Below, piece after piece: positions 48,323 to 54,199 of a DNA stretch of 58,523 bases (the stretch's first letter is position 1; each line of letters starts with the position of its first letter). The translations under genes were made by a program, and so were the position numbers. A model generated the notes under the pieces. It was given only the letters and a program-made list of their open reading frames with translations. It searched no databases and was not told the origin of the DNA. This DNA comes from Methylococcales bacterium (GTDB lineage Bacteria; Pseudomonadota; Gammaproteobacteria; Methylococcales; Methylomonadaceae). The stretch spans positions 1 through 58,523 of the forward strand of contig JAURYI010000093.1 in assembly GCA_030654015.1 (NCBI GenBank), in the 5' to 3' direction.

Positions 48323-48472
48323 TTACAGGACTCGTCGCCCTTGGATAACACGCAATAGAATGATGACCACTGCGACAACTAATAAAATGTGAATAAATCC
48401 GCCCATTGTGTAGGCAGAGACTAGGCCGAATACCCAAAGGATAATCAGAATAAGAGCGATAGTTTCAAGCAT
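48323..48472 (-). CDS. lmo0937-family small membrane protein
   Basis: A 49-residue protein starting at 48472, where GGAG lies eight bases upstream. It has two hydrophobic segments: MLETIALILIILWVFGLVSA, then the signature YTMGGFIHILLVVAVVIILL and RVIQGRRVL. This matches the lmo0937/DUF5670 type of tiny membrane protein, frequently listed next to CsbD and BON genes. Function unknown. Confidence 0.87.
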   Translation of the reverse strand: MLETIALILIILWVFGLVSAYTMGGFIHILLVVAVVIILLRVIQGRRVL

Positions 48473-48542
48473 GACTGCTTCTCCGTTAGAGACCGTCAAA
48501 TGACGGTGGTGTGAACTGTGATAAAAAGATGGCATCTTGTTG

Positions 48543-48569
48543 ACCGCGTAGCGGTTTTAGCTACGCGGT
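48543..48569. repeat. Hairpin downstream of csbD
   Basis: A 10-bp perfect stem (ACCGCGTAGC with GCTACGCGGT, loop GGTTTTA). No T-run follows on the minus strand, so it may be a stability element or weak terminator. Confidence 0.5.
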
Positions 48570-48583
48570 TTAAACATTTTGTC

Positions 48584-48760
48584 TTAGATACTGTCTTTAA
48601 TATCTTCTTTTAAATCGCCAATGCCCGATTGAACCTTGCCGATATTTTTTTGGACATTGCCTTCCAGCTCTAACTCCTTGTCATCCAATATAACGCCAGT
48701 CGCTTCCTTGACTTTGCCTTTGGCTTCTTCGATTTTGCCTTTTACTTGATCTTTATTCAT
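48584..48760 (-). CDS. CsbD family stress protein
   Basis: A 58-residue protein read directly from the bases. It begins MNKDQVKGKIEEAKGKVKEA and ends SGIGDLKEDIKDSI, the repeated K-G-K-x-x-E-A pattern of CsbD/YjbJ proteins. It is highly charged and has no hydrophobic segment. CsbD proteins are general-stress proteins of unknown action; E. coli YjbJ is among the most abundant stationary-phase proteins. A GAGACTGTC site precedes the ATG. A GTACG-N4-CGTAC palindrome lies 108 bases upstream. Confidence 0.92.
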   Translation of the reverse strand: MNKDQVKGKIEEAKGKVKEATGVILDDKELELEGNVQKNIGKVQSGIGDLKEDIKDSI

Positions 48761-48867
48761 GACAGTCTCCTGATGAGTTGGCTATGACCGAATGGTAATA
48801 ACCGAAGCGTGGAACATTGATTCCCAGTGCTTGACCTAGATAATACGCATAAAATTTAAGGTAGTCG

Positions 48868-48881
48868 GTACGGTAACGTAC
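48868..48881. promoter_or_regulatory. Palindromic operator candidate A
   Basis: GTACG-GTAA-CGTAC, perfect 5-4-5 palindrome, about 108 bases before the csbD start and just past the DUF3096 stop. Read on the minus strand it contains GTACGTTACCGTAC, matching copies B, C and D over the centre. Confidence 0.6.
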
Positions 48882-48916
48882 ACAACTTGAATAAAACTGG
48901 GATTTTGATAGTGGTT

Positions 48917-49060
48917 TTATGTAAGAGTGACGTGGTGCATCAACCCCATAATACCCACAACAATCAAGTAGATAGCCACAAAATAATTTAAAAATCGTGG
49001 CACTAATAAAATTAATATACCGACGATAAGAGCCAGTAAAGGTTCAATAGCAAGATTCAT
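48917..49060 (-). CDS. DUF3096 family small membrane protein, copy 2
   Basis: A 47-residue protein read directly from the bases: MNLAIEPLLALIVGILILLV, then PRFLNYFVAIYLIVVGIMGL. GGAG stands before the ATG. It shares most residues with the copy at 43314, and the DNA is also similar over the core, so the duplication is fairly recent. Palindrome B lies 66 bases upstream of its start. Confidence 0.88.
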   Translation of the reverse strand: MNLAIEPLLALIVGILILLVPRFLNYFVAIYLIVVGIMGLMHHVTLT

Positions 49061-49125
49061 GAGACATTCTCCTTAAGTGAAAAAACTGTGCAAATCCAGC
49101 GTAGCGACATGAGCGAATACAGTCT

Positions 49126-49139
49126 GTACGTTGTCGTAC
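49126..49139. promoter_or_regulatory. Palindromic operator candidate B
   Basis: GTACG-TTGT-CGTAC, perfect arms, extended by T and A to TGTACG/CGTACA. It lies 66 bases before the second DUF3096 gene (minus) and 183 before the first Crp/Fnr gene (plus), so it could serve either. Confidence 0.65.
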
Positions 49140-49222
49140 ATAAACCCATGATGCTGACATTTAGTCACTACTTACACAGTGAAAATTCAAAAATATTTAA
49201 CGACTTCGAATATTTAATGCTC

Positions 49223-49244
49223 TTATGTTCGGTAGCGAACATAA
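49223..49244. promoter_or_regulatory. Palindromic operator candidate E, Crp/Fnr gene promoter
   Basis: Nine-base perfect arms TTATGTTCG and CGAACATAA around GTAG; the core GTTCG-N4-CGAAC (49227-49240) has the same 5-4-5 geometry as copies A-D. It lies 82 bases before the ATG of the first Crp/Fnr gene, which fits autoregulation. Confidence 0.6.
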
Positions 49245-49321
49245 AGAAAGCCATTGAACTTATATAATCATAGAATTTCATAAATATTTAACTCTTAGCG
49301 CACACATAGAGAACTCACATA

Positions 49322-50050
49322 ATGAATAGCACCCATAGCCCCAAACAAAACCATCTGCTTGCCGCATTGCCAGAAGAAGAATATGAATTTCTTTTCCCGC
49401 ATTTGGAAGCAGTTAAGATGCCGCTGGGCGAAGTGATTTATGAGTCAGGTGGCGAATTGCGCTACGTTTATTTTCCCAGCACCTGTATCGTCTCGTTGCT
49501 GTATGTCATGGAAAATGGCTCGTCTGCTGAAATTGCCGTGGTCGGCAATGAAGGCATTATCGGTATTGCCTTGTTTATGGGCGGCGGCTCGATGCCGAAT
49601 CGGGCAGTGGTACAAAGTGCGGGTCATGCTTATCGCTTGAAAGGCTCATTGATAAAAAAGGAGTTTGCTCAAAACGGCCCGATGATGCGTTTGTTATTAC
49701 GCTATACACAGGCATTGATTACCCAAATGGCACAAACGGCGGTGTGCAATCGACATCACTCCATAGACCAGCAACTGTGTCGCTGGTTATTGCTCAGTCT
49801 TGATAGGTTGCCCTCCAATAAATTAACCATGACGCAGGAATTGATTGCCAATATGCTAGGGGTGCGCCGTGAAGGTGTCACGGAGGCGGCAGGAAAATTA
49901 CAGCAGGCAGGTTTGATTCATTACAGTCGCGGACAGATTATCGTGCTGGATCGCGCTGGATTAGAAGAACGAGTTTGTGAGTGTTATCAAGTGGTTAAAA
50001 CCGAAACTGACCGCTTGCTCCCCGCGCTTCCTGTGATAGCTAGACTATAA
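49322..50050 (+). CDS. Crp/Fnr family transcription regulator, copy 1
   Basis: The 242-residue protein has an N-terminal cyclic-nucleotide-binding-like beta-roll (LGEVIYESGGELRYVYFP, then VGNEGIIGIALFMGG, about 30-110). A long dimer helix follows, then a winged helix with TMTQELIANMLGVRREGVTEAA (about 175-196, seen in parts). The phosphate-binding cassette of Crp (RSA-type) is not evident, and no Fnr cysteines are seen. It ends with DRAGLEERVCECYQVVKTE, a Cys-x-Cys motif shared with copy 2. This subfamily is frequent next to small stress genes. It is followed by copy 2 after a hairpin gap of 172 bases. Confidence 0.92.
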   Translation: MNSTHSPKQNHLLAALPEEEYEFLFPHLEAVKMPLGEVIYESGGELRYVYFPSTCIVSLLYVMENGSSAEIAVVGNEGIIGIALFMGGGSMPNRAVVQSAGHAYRLKGSLIKKEFAQNGPMMRLLLRYTQALITQMAQTAVCNRHHSIDQQLCRWLLLSLDRLPSNKLTMTQELIANMLGVRREGVTEAAGKLQQAGLIHYSRGQIIVLDRAGLEERVCECYQVVKTETDRLLPALPVIARL

Positions 50051-50067
50051 ATCAATTAATTAATGTG

Positions 50068-50105
50068 CGCTAACACACCGATAGTAATGCGTTTGTATGT
50101 TAGCG
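50068..50105. repeat. Inverted repeat between the two Crp/Fnr genes
   Basis: Arms CGCTAACA and TGTTAGCG separated by 22 bases, 17 bases after the stop of copy 1. It may be a weak transcription end or regulator site; no T-run follows. Confidence 0.4.
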
Positions 50106-50222
50106 TGGCGGTCTGGCTGATTGAACAATGTGCCAGACAATGACCGGCATCAGGATTTCTTCCGCTTGAAACTCTTGTATACACCCTTGTCGGGTTTTAC
50201 AAATATCACAGGAGAGCATCCC

Positions 50223-50972
50223 ATGTTACCTACTTTAGAAAGCCACTCGACCAATTTGCTGTTAGCCGCTCTACCTCAAAAAGACCGTGACGCGCTACTG
50301 AGCGATTGCGAGCAAGTGGAACTGGTTTTTGCCGAAGAACTGTATCGTGCGGGCGACATCATCCCGCACGTTTACTTCCCCATTAAAGGATTTATTTCCT
50401 TGATAATGCCTGTTGACGATGACGCAAATCTGGAAGTCGGACTCAGCGGCAACGAAGGTATGTTAGGTATCACCTTAATACTGAACATTGATGTTGCCCC
50501 TTTCCACTCTCTGGTACAGGGCGCAGGGTCTGCATTTCGCATCAGCACCGCCTTATTTCGCCATCACTTGGCACGCAGTCCCGCACTGCAAAAGCTATTA
50601 ACACGTTACCTGTATGTGACCATCATGCAACTCGCGCTCACGGGAGCGTGTACGCGCTTTCATCTGGTAGAGGCGCGCCTTGCTCGCTGGCTGTTAATGA
50701 CGCAAGACCGTGCGCACTCCAGTCATTTTCATATTACCCACGTTTTTTTGGCTTATATGCTGGGTGTACGGCGCGTCGGCATCACTAAAGCCGCGACTTC
50801 GCTGCAAAAGAGAAATCTCATCAGCTATCGGCGTGGGAATATCACCATTCTGGATCGTGCGGGCTTAGAAGCCGCTTCGTGTAGCTGCTATCAAGTAAAT
50901 AAAGAGACCTATCAAGAGAGTTTAGGTCGCACTGCGGAGGATGAATTATTATTGCCAGTCACGGTTGAATAG
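50223..50972 (+). CDS. Crp/Fnr family transcription regulator, copy 2
   Basis: A 249-residue paralogue of copy 1. I start at 50223 (MLPTLESHSTN), nine bases after AGGAG; the upstream frame has no ribosome site. The beta-roll has LYRAGDIIPHVYFPIKGFIS and GLSGNEGMLGITLIL; the winged helix has HVFLAYMLGVRRVGITKAAT with the same MLGVRR-x-G-[VI]-T recognition segment. The end DRAGLEAASCSCYQVNKE repeats the Cys-x-Cys-Tyr-Gln-Val motif. The very similar recognition helices suggest overlapping operators. Confidence 0.92.
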   Translation: MLPTLESHSTNLLLAALPQKDRDALLSDCEQVELVFAEELYRAGDIIPHVYFPIKGFISLIMPVDDDANLEVGLSGNEGMLGITLILNIDVAPFHSLVQGAGSAFRISTALFRHHLARSPALQKLLTRYLYVTIMQLALTGACTRFHLVEARLARWLLMTQDRAHSSHFHITHVFLAYMLGVRRVGITKAATSLQKRNLISYRRGNITILDRAGLEAASCSCYQVNKETYQESLGRTAEDELLLPVTVE

Positions 50973-51063
50973 ATTCAAAAAACGGTAGCCCTAGTAATTT
51001 TTATAGCTTGATATGGCGGAGTACAAACTCAGTAGTCAGTCCATTTTACCGACGGTGCGATAG

Positions 51064-51096
51064 AGACCTGCGAGGTTTTTAAAACCTCGCAGGTCT
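51064..51096. repeat. Dispersed palindrome, AGACCTGCGAGG type
   Basis: Perfect arms AGACCTGCGAGGTTTT and AAAACCTCGCAGGTCT around a central T. Near-identical units lie at 36458 and 55602. Confidence 0.85.
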
Positions 51097-51183
51097 ACCT
51101 AGACACTTATACAAGAAGCATCAGCTTTGATTTTTTTCGTGCTTTTCGTGGACTATTGCTTCTTCATGTAACATCAGATACTG

Positions 51184-51214
51184 AATCTGCGAGGACTTAA
51201 AGACCACGCAGATT
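51184..51214. repeat. Palindrome variant, AATCTGCG type
   Basis: Arms AATCTGCG and CGCAGATT with inner GG-CTT / AAG-CC pairing, immediately downstream of the DUF1207 gene on the minus strand. It is a diverged member of the AGACCTGCGAGG family and could act as its terminator. Confidence 0.6.
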
Positions 51215-51232
51215 TTATCACTGCCTGTGTTG

Positions 51233-52369
51233 CTAGAAGTGGTAATGCAAGCCTAAGCCCAAATATTCCACTTTGCTTTTATAAAACTGTCCGCTTGGTG
51301 TGAAGCCGTTATAGTATTCCGCCATAAGCTGTAGCTTTCTGCTTAACACTTGTAACTGTTCAAACTCAACACCTGCTCTGGCTGATACGTCGGTACTCCA
51401 GTTATTTTCTTCAAAATTCTTGATGTCAACGGCGGCAATAGGTCGCATTGAGGCAAAATCAATACGCCACGGACTACGAAACTCAATCCCCGACTGTGCC
51501 GACCACGTTTTAAGATTACTGGGTTCTTTATGAAATATCCCGCCACCGCCGCCATAAATACGCACGCCATAAGGCAGTTCATAAGACAGTTTTAAATCTG
51601 CCCCTTCATAACTGAGGTTCACACGCTGAAATTTTGTGTTTTCCATGCGCAACAGAAATTCATCACCAAGGTGTGAGCTTTGATGATAGACCCGTCCGAA
51701 TGCTGAAAATTGACCCGCACGAACGCTTGAATACAGCGAGGCGATAAAGTCGGTGTTAAGTAAATCAGCCGATGGTGCACCCAGATTAAAATCACTGAAC
51801 ACCCCGCCTTGAATACCTGTTTCAATTTGTGCCAGCGAATTACCAATGTTAGTGCGATAGAACGGTATCGTTTCTCCAAAACTCACGGATGCTATATTTC
51901 TGCCATCAAAATTATTGCTTTGGTAATTACGATAAGCGACTGAAAAATGCGCCCAACGCGGATCAGCGATTAAGGGTTTAAATAAATGCCCTCTGGGTAA
52001 TAAGCCGTTGGGTAATACCGCTGTGCCGTTTTGGGACAGATTTTGATCGTTGGGCGGGCGGGCGGCTTCCTCGTCAGAGGTCGTTGCAAACGCTGGATTA
52101 CTGGCATCGGCTATTTTTACCGCATTAACACCCGGTATTTCCGATAACATCTGCACAACTTTGCCTTCATCGGCAGACGCTACGCTACCGACGGGTAGAA
52201 AAATCACGCCATTTTTTACGGTCAGGGTTCGCGTATCCAGCTTTAAATTTTGTTTTAATACCCCCGCCGCGTAACCTGCAATGTAAGTGTCATCATGAGG
52301 GGTGGCATAGGCAGAAGAAACGGACGACAGCATCACGCCTAACGTGGTTAGTACTCGATAATAATTCAT
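51233..52369 (-). CDS. Outer-membrane protein: BON domain plus DUF1207 barrel
   Basis: The 378-residue protein has a signal peptide (VLTTLGVMLSSVSSAYA) and a short BON-like domain (GYAAGVLKQNLKLDTRTL, then VQMLSEIPGVNAVKIAD, about 30-90). From about 125 it is a DUF1207 barrel: GHLFKPLIADPRWAHFSVAY, ASVSFGETIPFYR, FGRVYHQSSHLGDEFLLRM and a final aromatic FHYHF-like end (LHYHF). DUF1207 proteins are predicted outer-membrane beta-barrels of unknown role. Joining BON to DUF1207 would let one protein link periplasmic lipid sensing to the outer membrane. Palindrome C lies 160 bases upstream. Confidence 0.8.
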   Translation of the reverse strand: MNYYRVLTTLGVMLSSVSSAYATPHDDTYIAGYAAGVLKQNLKLDTRTLTVKNGVIFLPVGSVASADEGKVVQMLSEIPGVNAVKIADASNPAFATTSDEEAARPPNDQNLSQNGTAVLPNGLLPRGHLFKPLIADPRWAHFSVAYRNYQSNNFDGRNIASVSFGETIPFYRTNIGNSLAQIETGIQGGVFSDFNLGAPSADLLNTDFIASLYSSVRAGQFSAFGRVYHQSSHLGDEFLLRMENTKFQRVNLSYEGADLKLSYELPYGVRIYGGGGGIFHKEPSNLKTWSAQSGIEFRSPWRIDFASMRPIAAVDIKNFEENNWSTDVSARAGVEFEQLQVLSRKLQLMAEYYNGFTPSGQFYKSKVEYLGLGLHYHF

Positions 52370-52528
52370 TGTTTTTACTCAGGTAGGATTACAAGCATTT
52401 CGCTGTGTATTGACTTTTTTTGCCTGTGTTGTTTTTATGCCGCATTGCTTAGAAAAATACTTGATTGAAATCAAGCGCGGCACACTGAAAAATGGTGTGA
52501 ATACTGGCGAAGAGCCTGAATATTGTCG

Positions 52529-52542
52529 GTACGTTGCCGCAC
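52529..52542. promoter_or_regulatory. Palindromic operator candidate C
   Basis: GTACG-TTGC-CGCAC, one mismatch in the right arm, 160 bases before the DUF1207 gene. The preceding bases TCG match copy A. Confidence 0.5.
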
Positions 52543-52560
52543 CTAATTTTTAAATGAGGG

Positions 52561-52619
52561 CTATCGCTCCCATGCCCTGATTTAACAGCGCATACTCATG
52601 CTCAGGGCGTGGGAACGAT
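52561..52619. repeat. Long imperfect hairpin downstream of the collagen-like gene
   Basis: Outer arms ATCGCTCCCATGCCCTGA and TCAGGGCGTGGGAACGAT pair with a few mismatches around about 22 bases. It lies between the collagen-like gene and palindrome C. The ends ATCG/CGAT recall the hairpin at 43025. It may end the collagen-like transcript. Confidence 0.55.
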
Positions 52620-52665
52620 ATAAACTTTGTTGCTATTTGACTGATATATTCAGTCGGTCACGCTA

Positions 52666-52974
52666 TTATTTAGGCGCAGCAGGTGCATCGGGTGCAGCAG
52701 GTGGCGCAACAATGACAGTCGTATCACCCGACGCGCCAGTGTTGCCTTTGCCGCCTTCAGCACCTTGTGTGCCTGTTTTTCCTTGACTGCCTTGGTTACC
52801 TTGGTTACCTTGGTTTCCCTGATTACCTTGAGCACCATCATTGCCCGTTTTGCCCGCAGCACCTGTAGCACCAGCAGGGCCTGGGACGGGGACATTGACT
52901 ACTTGGGTTTTATCGTCACAGGCAGTAATGGATAGTGCAGTAAATAGTGCTGCTGTTATTATTAAACGTCTCAT
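52666..52974 (-). CDS. Collagen-like lipoprotein
   Basis: A 102-residue lipoprotein. The signal peptide RLIITAALFTALSITA ends in lipobox ITAC with Cys19; residue +2 is Asp, which in enteric bacteria retains lipoproteins in the inner membrane. Residues 32-82 form 17 consecutive Gly-X-Y triplets, first GPAGATGAAGKTGND, then four GNQ units, then GSQGKTGTQGAEGGK. The tail is Ala-Pro rich. Gly-X-Y runs form collagen triple helices, here perhaps stabilised by Gln and Thr instead of hydroxyproline. Palindrome D lies 126 bases upstream. Confidence 0.85.
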   Translation of the reverse strand: MRRLIITAALFTALSITACDDKTQVVNVPVPGPAGATGAAGKTGNDGAQGNQGNQGNQGNQGSQGKTGTQGAEGGKGNTGASGDTTVIVAPPAAPDAPAAPK

Positions 52975-53396
52975 GATAAATCCTTTAAAAATAGAAAGTT
53001 GGGTGGCGGGTGTTTTTGAGGTGTTCGCGAACAGACCGCTATGGCTGGTAATACCTTTGAGGTACAGTCACAGCATAGGGATATGTGATATACATTTCAG
53101 TACGTTACCGCACACAGAAGAAAATAAACTTTTATCCTGTGGGGAAATTAAAGTGATGATAAAACAGAGATGTTTAAACCTGTTTAAGCATGACTGGCAG
53201 TCATTAATTGCCGTAACAGACACCCGCTATTATTTGTGCGGCATTTGTTGGGCGAATGTTGTGCTTGTAAAAATCTCATCTTGAGATACTATAGCCTCAG
53301 TCGTCAAAACAAACGTTGAGCGAGTTTTTGAATTGAACCCTAGCAGGGAGTGAGAATTGAAAATGATGAATAATTTTTTATTAAAAGGTTATCAAT
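52975..53396. other. Intergenic region between the collagen-like gene and higB
   Basis: No gene is seen in these 422 bases. It holds palindrome D at 53100-53113, the spacerless palindrome TGTTCGCGAACA at 53022-53033 and a core palindrome ATGACTG-G-CAGTCAT near 53190. A promoter for the toxin-antitoxin pair must lie in the last 100 bases, which are AT-rich. Confidence 0.5.
53100..53113. promoter_or_regulatory. Palindromic operator candidate D
   Basis: GTACG-TTAC-CGCAC, one mismatch in the right arm, 126 bases before the collagen-like lipoprotein gene. Its left arm and spacer are identical to the minus-strand reading of copy A. Confidence 0.5.
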
Positions 53397-53699
53397 ATGC
53401 ACATCATCGCATACCCCATGCTACGCGACTTCTTCACAAAACACCCTAACAGTGAATCATCACTGAATACTTGGTACAAAATTGTAAAGAAAACCGATTT
53501 TTCCGACTTCAACGACTTAACAGCGACGTTTCCCAGTGCCGATGTCGTTAAAAATGCTCAAGATAAAAGTTTAACGGTATTTAATATTCACGGTAACAAT
53601 GTGCGTTTAATTACGGCGATACACTACAACACCAAAACCGTGTATATCCGCCATATTCTGACGCACGCCGAATATGACAAAGGACCATGGAAACGTTAA
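53397..53699 (+). CDS. higB: HigB-type toxin (mRNA interferase)
   Basis: A 100-residue RelE-superfamily toxin of the HigB-toxin type, which cleaves mRNA at the ribosome. The family pattern is seen: ESSLNTWYKIVKKTDFSDFNDL, then VFNIHGNNVRLITAIHYNTK and VYIRHILTHAEYDKG. AAAAGG precedes the ATG at 53397. The toxin gene comes first, as usual for HigBA. Its end overlaps the longest antitoxin frame, but the antitoxin probably starts at 53726. Confidence 0.92.
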   Translation: MHIIAYPMLRDFFTKHPNSESSLNTWYKIVKKTDFSDFNDLTATFPSADVVKNAQDKSLTVFNIHGNNVRLITAIHYNTKTVYIRHILTHAEYDKGPWKR

Positions 53700-53725
53700 G
53701 CCCCATCGTTATAGAGGACAAGGTA

Positions 53726-54127
53726 ATGAACAGCACACTCGCTACATTAAGCACTCATTGGCAAGACATCGCGCCCTTGGTTGCTACGCCCGACAACGAA
53801 CAACAATACCAAGACCGCCTTGATTTATTACACCAATTAATAGACACCGTAGGCGAAGATGAACAGCATCCATTAGCTTCGTTGTTACATTTTGTGGGCA
53901 TACAGATAGCGGAATATGAAAAACAACACTATGCAATGCCTGACGCATCACCGCAAGAAGTGTTAGCGTCATTCATGCAGGAACACCAACTGAAACAAAG
54001 CGATTTACCTGACATCGGCAGCCAAGGCGTAGTTTCCGAAATTCTTAACGGCAAACGCAGCCTAAATACCCGCCAGATTCAGGCACTGGCACAACGTTTT
54101 GGCGTATCGCCCAGCGTTTTTATTTAA
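53726..54127 (+). CDS. higA: HigA-type antitoxin
   Basis: A 133-residue antitoxin that neutralises HigB and represses the operon. The N-terminal part is acidic and helical; the C-terminal helix-turn-helix is seen in EHQLKQSDLPDIGSQGVVSE and ILNGKRSLNTRQIQALAQRF. GAGGACAAGG stands just before the ATG at 53726; a start at 53687 would overlap the toxin by 13 bases and is possible. It is co-transcribed with higB and lies 72 bases before nadV. Confidence 0.9.
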   Translation: MNSTLATLSTHWQDIAPLVATPDNEQQYQDRLDLLHQLIDTVGEDEQHPLASLLHFVGIQIAEYEKQHYAMPDASPQEVLASFMQEHQLKQSDLPDIGSQGVVSEILNGKRSLNTRQIQALAQRFGVSPSVFI

Positions 54128-54199
54128 CTTTACGGGCATTGCCCACTTTAACGAACTTGGGATAGACCTGAGTTTTTAATCATTTTGGAGGATTTTCAA

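Noticed and set aside
48860-53113. GTACG palindromes as LexA or Fur boxes.
   Set aside because: Neither CTGT-N8-ACAG nor the A/T-rich Fur pattern fits; the 5-4-5 geometry fits Crp/Fnr sites.
52841-53284. 147-codon plus-strand frame across the collagen-like gene and the following gap.
   Set aside because: It is an antisense shadow of the Gly-X-Y repeats continued into intergenic DNA.
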